From a virus: a stretch of DNA of 64,000 bases. The notes beneath the pieces are model-generated. The model saw nothing but the letters and a program-made list of their open reading frames with translations, ran no database searches and had not been told where the DNA came from. This document shows positions 55,996-63,013 of the stretch, in pieces (position 1 is the stretch's first letter; every line of letters begins with the position of its first letter). The translations under genes and the position numbers were made by a program. The stretch covers positions 19,234-83,233 of the IMG/VR virus record IMGVR_UViG_3300046703_000247. The stretch is one strand, 5' to 3'.

Positions 55996-57021
55996 ATGGT
56001 TGCCAAGAAGCCAAAAGCCGAGTCCGTTTCCACTTGCGGAGCCGCTGCGGCCGCCGCGGTGCGCCAGCTCGACCCCACGGTGCTCGGCAAGCGCTCCACA
56101 GCGCTGGCAGTAGGTCTCGCCGCCTCAGTTATCGGGCAGGCGGGCGCCACCCAGGAGGTCATGAAGGCCTGGGTCAAGGCGAACTCCGGGCTTTCCAATC
56201 CACAGCGGCCCTTGGTCAGCCTGCTCTTCACTGGTCCGTCCGGGGTGGGGAAGACGCTCACAGTGGAGGTTCTCGCTGAACTGATTCACGGCAGCCGGAA
56301 GAATATGCTCAGAATCGACTGCGCCGAATTCCAACTCCAGCACGAGATGGCAAAACTTATCGGCGCGCCTCCGGGCTATCTGGGCCACCGGGAGACCCAG
56401 CCGATGCTGACGCAACAGAAGTTACAGATGGCGACCAGTGAGAAATCCCACATCTGCCTGGTGCTCTTCGACGAGATTGAAAAGGCCAGCGATTCACTCT
56501 GGACCCTGTTGCTTGGGATTCTCGACAAGGCGACGCTGAACCTGGGAGACAACACCCGGGTGGATTTTTCGAACTGCATGATCTTTCTGAGCAGCAATCT
56601 CGGCAGCCGGGCGATTGAATCGCTACTTCGACCGAGCCTCGGATTCGCTCCAGCGACCGGTGATGGCATCGACGGCGCCGGCCGCGCGGCGGTGCGGAAA
56701 CACTTCACCGCCGAATTCCGCAACCGGCTGGACCAGGTTGTCGTGTTCAAGCCCCTCAGTCAGGCCGACATCGGGAGAATTTTCGACATCGAGATTGGCC
56801 GCCTTCCCGAACCCCTGAGTGTGTTGCCGAGCGACGCCGCGCGGGAGCGACTCATCAAGGATGGTTACCAGCCCGAGTTCGGGGCCCGGCACCTGGAGCG
56901 CGCAATAGAAGCCCACGTGATCCTGCCGATTGCGCACCTGATCGACAGCGGGCAACTCGAACCGAATGAACCGGTCCGGATTGACTGGAACGGACATCGT
57001 TTCGATTACTACAGAGTTTAA
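55996..57021 (+). CDS. Clp/Hsp100 D2-type AAA+ ATPase
   Basis: A 341-residue protein with one AAA+ domain of ClpA/ClpB D2 type. VIGQAGATQEVMKAWVK lies near 45 and Walker A GPSGVGKT near 80. The pore loop is GAPPGYLGH, in which the usual Gly-Tyr-Val-Gly has become Gly-Tyr-Leu-Gly. Walker B CLVLFDEIEKA lies near 158 and the Arg finger AEFRNRLDQ near 245. The D2-small domain has YQPEFGARHLERAIE. The N-domain and D1 are absent. It is unusual beside the terminase; it could unfold or remodel capsid proteins or host targets. Confidence 0.85.
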   Translation: MVAKKPKAESVSTCGAAAAAAVRQLDPTVLGKRSTALAVGLAASVIGQAGATQEVMKAWVKANSGLSNPQRPLVSLLFTGPSGVGKTLTVEVLAELIHGSRKNMLRIDCAEFQLQHEMAKLIGAPPGYLGHRETQPMLTQQKLQMATSEKSHICLVLFDEIEKASDSLWTLLLGILDKATLNLGDNTRVDFSNCMIFLSSNLGSRAIESLLRPSLGFAPATGDGIDGAGRAAVRKHFTAEFRNRLDQVVVFKPLSQADIGRIFDIEIGRLPEPLSVLPSDAARERLIKDGYQPEFGARHLERAIEAHVILPIAHLIDSGQLEPNEPVRIDWNGHRFDYYRV

Positions 57022-57025
57022 TTCG

Positions 57026-57078
57026 TAGCCCCCAGGGGCGAAACCCTGCGGTTTCTCCCCCGGTACCCCTTCTTCCCT
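57026..57078 (-). repeat. Palindromic interspersed element, copy 21
   Basis: Reverse copy in the gap after the Clp gene. Plus-strand arms are GGGGCGAAACCC and GGTTTCTCCCC, followed by CCTTCTTCCCTGC. Confidence 0.9.
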
Positions 57079-57110
57079 GCTTTTTAGAACCAACACAGGA
57101 GACACACACC

Positions 57111-57341
57111 ATGAACGCATACGAAATTCGTCTGGAAGTTCTCAGGATTGCAAAGGCTGTTGTGCAGGAAAACGCCGTCGAATGGGTCACTACAGACAAT
57201 GGGGTACCTTGCGCCAAGCAAAAGCCCTATCAGGTCGGTGAGGTGCTTCAAACAGCAAAGACGATGTACGGGTTCGTCGAAGGAGAGCCCGATGCCTTAC
57301 AACTGGGCGCGGCTGCCCGGAGGGCCAAGATCGTCGCATAG
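57111..57341 (+). CDS. Small phage protein, unknown function
   Basis: A 76-residue protein with AGGAG 10 bases before ATG 57111. MNAYEIRLEVLRIAKAVVQE, then YQVGEVLQTAKTMYGFVEGE; two helices with a short loop. The start and layout resemble small proteins of known phage head clusters, without an assigned function. Confidence 0.55.
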   Translation: MNAYEIRLEVLRIAKAVVQENAVEWVTTDNGVPCAKQKPYQVGEVLQTAKTMYGFVEGEPDALQLGAAARRAKIVA

Positions 57342-57349
57342 ATGTCACG

Positions 57350-57407
57350 AGGGAAAAAGTGGGGCTGGGAGAAGAAACCGTCGGTTTCGTCTCCCAGAGT
57401 CCCAGCC
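57350..57407 (+). repeat. Palindromic interspersed element, copy 22
   Basis: Forward copy between two small genes. Leader GAGGGAAAAAGTGGGG, arms TGGGAGAAGAAACC and GGTTTCGTCTCCCA, tail GAGTCCCAGCC. Both stems are fully paired except the central A-G. Confidence 0.9.
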
Positions 57408-57441
57408 AACAAGCACCTCCGACCGAAACAAGGAACCAGCC

Positions 57442-57642
57442 ATGCCCGCTAAGTCGATTGCCATGCAGCAGGCCGCCGCGATCGCGCTGCACCATCCCTC
57501 AAAGCTCAGTAAGAAGAACCGCTCGCTCAAGCGCATGAGCCCCGAGCAGCTTCGGGAATTCGCTTCTACTCCCCATGCAGGGTTGCCCCAACACAGTGTT
57601 CCCCTCACCCAAATCGGACATCGCGCCGCCAAGCGCAAGTAA
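57442..57642 (+). CDS. DUF3008-like small protein
   Basis: A 66-residue protein. MPAKSIAMQQAAAIALHHPS, then LKRMSPEQLREFASTPHAGL. The MPAKS...QQxAAxxAL start and the MSxxxLxEFA...GLP end are the marks of DUF3008, common in bacteria and phages, with no known function. AAGGAA precedes ATG 57442. Confidence 0.6.
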   Translation: MPAKSIAMQQAAAIALHHPSKLSKKNRSLKRMSPEQLREFASTPHAGLPQHSVPLTQIGHRAAKRK

Positions 57643-58135
57643 CCCGCCGGCCAACTTTGCAGATCAGTTGGCGCAGTTGTTCGCGACACACGGCGCGATC
57701 TACCGGCGCCTGGCCTATCGGTATCTCGACTCGAACGACGATGCCGAGGATGCCGTGCAGAACGCTTTTCTGCGGGCCATCGAGCGCCACCACCAGTTCC
57801 GCGGGCAGTCGCTGCTCTCGGGATGGGTCATGCGCATCCTTCAGCGCGAGTGTCTGGATCAGCTTCGGCTGCGCGCCCGGCGGCCCGCGGAGGAGTTGGA
57901 TGAGCGCCACGCCGGCGCGGAAGAGTTTCCCATGGGCGACTTACTTCTCAATCACTGGCGCTCGGCCGTCCTGCAGCACCTGTTCCGGCTGACCGCCGGC
58001 GAGCGGCGGTTTCTCGGAAGAGTACTTGACGACGAGGACCTCAATATGAGCCTCCCTGGCAACAAGAGCCTGCGCCACCGGGTGCTTACGAAGCTACGGT
58101 TCGCCGTGCAGCGCAAGACCCAATGCCGCAATTGA
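57575..58135 (+). CDS. ECF-sigma-like protein
   Basis: A 186-residue protein. Region 2 at about 38-95: YRRLAYRYLDSNDDAEDAVQ, NAFLRAIERHHQFRGQSL, WVMRILQRECLDQLR. The DAEDAVQxxFLRA pattern is that of ECF sigma factors. Region 4 is weak (about 125-175; LTAGERRFLGRVLDDEDLN) and may not bind a -35. The first 20 or so residues overlap the upstream gene and have no ribosome site, so the true start may be later. It is a second sigma-type gene in the genome. Confidence 0.65.
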   Translation: MQGCPNTVFPSPKSDIAPPSASNPPANFADQLAQLFATHGAIYRRLAYRYLDSNDDAEDAVQNAFLRAIERHHQFRGQSLLSGWVMRILQRECLDQLRLRARRPAEELDERHAGAEEFPMGDLLLNHWRSAVLQHLFRLTAGERRFLGRVLDDEDLNMSLPGNKSLRHRVLTKLRFAVQRKTQCRN

Positions 58136-58153
58136 TTACCTCCGGATTCGACC

Positions 58154-60337
58154 ATGGTCACCGTAACTAGCGTCTCGAAAGAACCCGAAACTCCCGACTG
58201 GGGCCAGCGCGACGAGTTTATCCGCACTGCCCTGCGGCGTTTTCATCTGGCTCGCGACGCGGAGCGCGACATCCGGGACAAGGCGCTCGATGATCTGCGC
58301 TTCTTCCAGGGGGATCAGTGGCCGGCAAGCATCGTCGCCGAGCGCAATGCGGATGGGCGCCCGTGTTTGACCATCAACCGGCTGCCGGAGTTGGCGAGCC
58401 AGCCCCTCAACCAGCAACGGCAAGGGAGACCGCAGATTCAGGTCAACCCGCGCGGCGGCGGCGCCACGCTCGACACCGCTCACATCATCCAGGGGCTGAC
58501 GCGCCACATCGAGGTGGCGAGCCAGGCTGAGGCGGCCTACGATTGGGCGTTTCAGTACGCGGTGATCTGTGGCTTTGGCTACTTCCAGTACGCCACCGAG
58601 TGGGCCGACGAAGCCGACGAACAAAGCTGGGACCTCGAAATCCGCGTCAAGCCGGTTTTGAATCCCTTCGCGGTCTACTTCGATCCCTCCTGCCAGGACC
58701 GGCTGTATCGCGACGCGAAGTGGGCCTTTGTGGTGGAGGATCTCCTCCCGGAGGACTACAAAGCCAAGTACAAGGGCTCCCAAATGGCCAGCCTCTCCGA
58801 GTTCCGCTCCATCGGGGACGGGGAGAAGGAGTGGTTTCGGGACGGCATGATCCGCGTCGCCCAGTACTGGACCGTGGAATTTGACACACACACACTGGTA
58901 CAACTCGCCGACGGAAGAACCATCCCCGAAAACGACCTGGACAAGTATCCCGACGCCACCATTGCCCAACGCAACGGCGAACCCCTGCTCCGCGAAGTCA
59001 GAATTCCCAAAGTGCGCTCCGCGGTAATCAACGCGCGCGAGATTCTGACCGGGAGCAAAGAGCAAGCACCCTTCGGAAAGCTGTTTCCAGGGAAACGAAT
59101 CCCTATCATCCCCGTGCTCGGCGAAGAGTTAATCGTAGACGGCAAGCGGACGTTGAGCGGCATCGTGCGCTATGCCCAAGACGCGCAACGCCAGTACAAC
59201 TACATGCGCACGGCGCTCACTGAGCAGATCGGCCTGTCTCCCAAGGCGCCCTACATCGCCGCCATCGGCCAAATCGAAGGCTTTGAGGAAATCTGGAACA
59301 ACGCGAACCGGAAGAATTACTCCGTCCTCCCCTACAACGCCAAGGACGTCAACGGAACCCTACTGCCAGCTCCCCAGCGGAACTTCGGAGAGCCGCCGAT
59401 CGCTGCCATCGCCGCCGCCGTGGCGCAGGCCGACCAGGATCTGAAGTCGACCACCAGAATTCACGAGCCGATGATCGGCACCATGGGTCCGGAACAGTCC
59501 GGAAGGGCGATTATCGCCCGGCAAAACCAAGGAAATCTGGCAACATTCGCCTATGTCGACAACTTGAGCCAGTCCATTATGCGCCTCGGCGAGGACCTGG
59601 TCGCCATCATGCCCGCGGTGTACGACCGCCCGGGCCGGGTGGTGCGCATCGTCAAGCCGGATCAGACGCACGAAACGGTCACCCTGAACCAGCCTTTCGA
59701 GAAAAACCCCGAGAAGCAGCCCGGAGTGATGGAGTTCTACGACCTCACGACCGGCACCTACGACATCACCATCAGCGTCGGGCCGGGGTACGAAAGCAAG
59801 CGCCAGGAGTTTGTGGCCTCCGTGCTCGACCTGGTCCGCGCGGCGCCCCAGATCGCGCAACTCGTGATGGATCTGGTGGTGCGGCACATGGACTGGCCGG
59901 GAGCGACCGAGATCGCCGACCGGCTGAAGAAGGCCCTGCCGCCTGGCTTACAGGAAGAGGGTGACGCTGCCGGTCCCGGGCAGGTTCCACCGGCCTTCGC
60001 CGCCCAGATGGAGCAGTTGATGGAGCAGCACGCCGCGTTGGTCAAGCAGTTGAACGAGGCGACCAGTGTGATTGAGAGCCGGCGCATGGAGATGGAAAGC
60101 CGGGAGCGCATCGCGGAAGTGCAGGCCCGGACCCAACTTCTGGTAGCCGAGCTGAAGAACCAGAGTGCGGAAAGCCAAACGCTGTTGCGCGAGAGCCTGG
60201 CGCGGATCGACCAGAGGCTGGACCAGTTGAGCGGCAATCAGCCGATTCAAGGTTCGAATTCTCAGCAGCCGCAGCCTGCTGGGGCGCCACCTACGGTTGC
60301 TCCCCCACAAGCCCCCTCATCCCTTCAAGGCGGTTGA
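58154..60337 (+). CDS. Portal protein, P22-type
   Basis: A 727-residue protein. Features of the P22-type portal family: FFQGDQWP near 50, RPCLTINRLPELASQPLNQQ near 70, FQYAVICGFGYFQYATEW near 132, NPFAVYFDPSCQD near 168, and a long C-terminal helix/coiled-coil barrel (about 600-690). It forms the 12-subunit channel for DNA packaging and ejection. The C-terminal residues after about 700 (QPQPAGAPPTVAPPQAPSSL) come from a palindromic element. Confidence 0.85.
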   Translation: MVTVTSVSKEPETPDWGQRDEFIRTALRRFHLARDAERDIRDKALDDLRFFQGDQWPASIVAERNADGRPCLTINRLPELASQPLNQQRQGRPQIQVNPRGGGATLDTAHIIQGLTRHIEVASQAEAAYDWAFQYAVICGFGYFQYATEWADEADEQSWDLEIRVKPVLNPFAVYFDPSCQDRLYRDAKWAFVVEDLLPEDYKAKYKGSQMASLSEFRSIGDGEKEWFRDGMIRVAQYWTVEFDTHTLVQLADGRTIPENDLDKYPDATIAQRNGEPLLREVRIPKVRSAVINAREILTGSKEQAPFGKLFPGKRIPIIPVLGEELIVDGKRTLSGIVRYAQDAQRQYNYMRTALTEQIGLSPKAPYIAAIGQIEGFEEIWNNANRKNYSVLPYNAKDVNGTLLPAPQRNFGEPPIAAIAAAVAQADQDLKSTTRIHEPMIGTMGPEQSGRAIIARQNQGNLATFAYVDNLSQSIMRLGEDLVAIMPAVYDRPGRVVRIVKPDQTHETVTLNQPFEKNPEKQPGVMEFYDLTTGTYDITISVGPGYESKRQEFVASVLDLVRAAPQIAQLVMDLVVRHMDWPGATEIADRLKKALPPGLQEEGDAAGPGQVPPAFAAQMEQLMEQHAALVKQLNEATSVIESRRMEMESRERIAEVQARTQLLVAELKNQSAESQTLLRESLARIDQRLDQLSGNQPIQGSNSQQPQPAGAPPTVAPPQAPSSLQGG
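60267..60327 (-). repeat. Palindromic interspersed element, copy 23
   Basis: Reverse copy that encodes the last residues of the portal protein. Plus-strand arms are TGGGGCGCCACC and GGTTGCTCCCCCA. It faces forward copy 24. Confidence 0.9.
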
Positions 60338-60395
60338 GGGAAGAAAAAGGTCTTAGGGAAAAGAAACCGTCCGGTTTCGTTTCCCTGAAGCAGCA
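60336..60395 (+). repeat. Palindromic interspersed element, copy 24
   Basis: Forward copy that begins with the portal stop codon (TGA within TTGAGGGAAG). Core arms are GGGAAAAGAAACCG and CGGTTTCGTTTCCC. Together with copy 23 it forms a reverse-forward pair like that at 5696-5820. Confidence 0.9.
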
Positions 60396-60472
60396 GTAAA
60401 ACCAACAAGTTCTGAACGAACGCCCAGCGGTCGGCGTCATGGCCGCGCACCATCCCCCGAACAAGGAGCAAC

Positions 60473-61630
60473 ATGATCACCCTAACGTCAGCTTCGGACA
60501 CCCCCGAACAGGTAAAGGAAGCACTGGAAAGCCGCGGCTACTCGACCGAGATCGTCGAGGCGAACCAGATTCCGCAAGCCCCGGAGGAAACCGACAAGAA
60601 GACCCCGCCGGAAACCCCGGTCGAAGACAAGGAAGACAAGAAATCCCCCGCGCCCGCGGAGCCGCCGGCTGACAAGCCGGATGAGGCCGCAGGCAAACCC
60701 GCCGATGCCTCGGGAGCAACGGACGAAAAACAGGAAGCAGGGAAACCCAAACCGAAAAAGGGTATTGAAGAGCGCTTCTCCAAACTGACTCTCGCGCGCA
60801 AGGAAGCCGAACGCGAAACAGCCAAGGTCACACGTCAACGGGACGAGCTGGAACTAAAGCTCGCGGAACTGGAAGCCCAGACCAAACCTCCCGCCGACAA
60901 ACCCGCTGAATCCGCGCCGGCCAAACCCGCCGCAGACGCCAAACCTGACGCCGAACCGGTACTCGCTGACTTCGAAAGTTACGAGCAGTGGACGGTAAAG
61001 CACCAGGAATGGCTCACCGCCCAGAAGCTCTCGCCACTCCAGGCCGAGATCAAGGCCCTCCAGGACAAGATCAAAGCCAAGGAAGACGCCGACGCCCAGC
61101 ACCAGGCCGAGCAAGCCGCCGAAGAAGCGCGCAAGCCGCTGGCCGAGCGCTGGAAAGCCGGCGAGGCGGAGTTGAAGGCGGTCCATGCGGACTACGACGA
61201 AGTCATGGAAGCAAGCGAGGAGGCCGGACTACAGGCGTCTCCCGCCATGCACCAGGAGATCTTCGAAAGCGAGTTCGGGGTCAAGGTCAACTTCTATCTG
61301 GCCACGCATCCGGAGGAGTGCAAACGGATCTTCGAGGCCACCTCGGTGGGTGAAAAGCCCACTGCCGAAGAAGTAGGCCGAGTCACCCGTCTCGCCGCCC
61401 GCGAGATCGGGCGCATCGAAGCCCTGATAACCCAGCAACCCGCTCCGGCCAAAGAGCCGGCGGCCAAGTCCCCAGCTCCTGTAACACCGAAACCCAAGCC
61501 CAGCGCAGCGCCAACGCCCGTTGAAACCGTGGGAACCCGCTCAGTCGTGCCTACCGGCGAAGAATACCGCGACGACATGACCCAAGCGGAATTCCGCGAG
61601 TGGAAAGCCCGCAACGGCGGACGGCGTTAG
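60473..61630 (+). CDS. Scaffolding-like protein
   Basis: A 385-residue protein with AAGGAG before ATG 60473. Highly charged, Ala/Pro/Lys/Glu-rich, with coiled coil at about 95-140 (KEAERETAKVTRQRDELELK) and 190-225. A semi-globular helical unit near 240-310 has EIFESEFGVKVNFYLATHPE. The C-terminal EYRDDMTQAEFREWKARNGG is a short helix typical of scaffold-to-coat interaction. Position between portal and coat matches the P22 order portal-scaffold-coat. Confidence 0.75.
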   Translation: MITLTSASDTPEQVKEALESRGYSTEIVEANQIPQAPEETDKKTPPETPVEDKEDKKSPAPAEPPADKPDEAAGKPADASGATDEKQEAGKPKPKKGIEERFSKLTLARKEAERETAKVTRQRDELELKLAELEAQTKPPADKPAESAPAKPAADAKPDAEPVLADFESYEQWTVKHQEWLTAQKLSPLQAEIKALQDKIKAKEDADAQHQAEQAAEEARKPLAERWKAGEAELKAVHADYDEVMEASEEAGLQASPAMHQEIFESEFGVKVNFYLATHPEECKRIFEATSVGEKPTAEEVGRVTRLAAREIGRIEALITQQPAPAKEPAAKSPAPVTPKPKPSAAPTPVETVGTRSVVPTGEEYRDDMTQAEFREWKARNGGRR

Positions 61631-61692
61631 ACGCGCAGGGCTCCTGAGCCGCCCGCCAAGACGGCGCGGCGCGCACACAGAGAAGGTACCCC

Positions 61693-62907
61693 ATGAATAG
61701 CTATTTGACGATCTCGAAGATCACCCATGAGTGTCTCGAGGTCCTCCGCAACAACCTCGTGATGGCGCGTTACGTCAATCGCGAGTACAACAAGGAGTTT
61801 GCCGTCAAGGGCGCAAAGATTGGCCAGCCGGTCTCCGTCCGCAAACCGCCGCGCTACGTCGTCAAAAACGGCGCCACGATGCTGCCGCAGGATTACGTCG
61901 ACGAGTCCGTGACTGTTTCACTGGACCGCCAGAAGCACGTGGGCCTGGTTTTCACCTCCGCCGACCGGCTGTTGAGCCTGGACGACTTTTCGAAGCGCGT
62001 CATTGAGCCGGCCATCGCGCCGCTCGCCAACCAGATCGACTACGACCTGCTCCAGCTCTACAAGCAGGTTCCCAACTTCGTAGGCACACCGGGAGTTGTG
62101 CCGACCGCTCACCTGACCTATCTGAACGCCGGGGTGGACCTCACCAACGAGGCCACTCCCAAGACCATGCGCTACTGCGTGGTGGGAGCCGAGATGCAGG
62201 CCACCATTGTCAACGCGGGCCTGACCTTCCAAAACCCGACCGGCAACATCTCGAAGCAGTTCGAGGACGGCATCATGGGCCGCGCGCTCGGCTTCGACTG
62301 GGCCGACGATCAGAACGTCGGCGGCCACACAGTTGGCGCCATCGGCGGAACGCCCGCAGTGGACGGCGCGCAGATTGGCGCCTCGATTTTGACGAAGAAC
62401 TGGAGCGCGCTCGCCACACTCAAGGAAGGCGACAAAATCACCATCGCGGGGGTCTACGCGGTCAATCCCCAGTCCCGGCAATCCACCGGGAAACTCCGCA
62501 AATTCACCGTTACCGCCGACGTAGCGGCTACGGGTGGCGGGGCGGCCACAGTCACAATCTCTCCCGCCATCGTCATCTCCGGCTCGCAGCAGAACTGCAC
62601 GGCCGGTGCAGCCGCCAACGCCCTGATCTCCGTTTGGGGCAACGTGGCTGGCGAGTTTGACCACATCGCCAGCGCGGTCGGCCCGGTGGGTCTGGCTTTC
62701 CATCGCAACGCCTTCGCTCTGGTCACCGCCGATCTGCCCCTTCCCGAGAAGAAGGACGCCAGCCGGGTCTCCGATCCGGATCTGGGCATCTCGCTCCGGC
62801 TCTGGAACGACAGCGATATCCGGACCGACGAGTTCATCACCAGAGTCGACGTGCTCTACGGCGTCGCCGCGCTGAGGCCCGAGCTGGCCTGCGTGATTGC
62901 CAGCTAG
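61693..62907 (+). CDS. Major capsid protein, P22 coat-like
   Basis: A 404-residue protein with AAGG about 8 bases before ATG 61693. MNSYLTISKITHECLEVLRN, NLVMARYVNREYNKEFAV, GQPVSVRKPPRYVV and VSLDRQKHVGLVFTSADRL are landmarks of the P22 gp5-type coat protein family. An Ig/I-domain-like insertion at about 225-310 is rich in Gly and Thr. It is the main component of the HK97-fold shell. Confidence 0.85.
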   Translation: MNSYLTISKITHECLEVLRNNLVMARYVNREYNKEFAVKGAKIGQPVSVRKPPRYVVKNGATMLPQDYVDESVTVSLDRQKHVGLVFTSADRLLSLDDFSKRVIEPAIAPLANQIDYDLLQLYKQVPNFVGTPGVVPTAHLTYLNAGVDLTNEATPKTMRYCVVGAEMQATIVNAGLTFQNPTGNISKQFEDGIMGRALGFDWADDQNVGGHTVGAIGGTPAVDGAQIGASILTKNWSALATLKEGDKITIAGVYAVNPQSRQSTGKLRKFTVTADVAATGGGAATVTISPAIVISGSQQNCTAGAAANALISVWGNVAGEFDHIASAVGPVGLAFHRNAFALVTADLPLPEKKDASRVSDPDLGISLRLWNDSDIRTDEFITRVDVLYGVAALRPELACVIAS

Positions 62908-63013
62908 TCAACAGCGGTCAGCAATCAGCGCCCGGTGCTTGGCGCGTCCGCTCGGAACCGAGCGCTGAAGGCTGGCGGTTTGGCGCAACGAATTTCAACA
63001 GGAGAACATTACA

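Noticed and set aside
1151-60395. Dispersed palindromes as a CRISPR array
   Set aside because: Copies are kilobases apart, in both orientations and without uniform spacers.
1151-60395. Dispersed palindromes as ordinary intrinsic terminators
   Set aside because: None is followed by a T-run, many are inside coding frames, and orientation to transcription is mixed.
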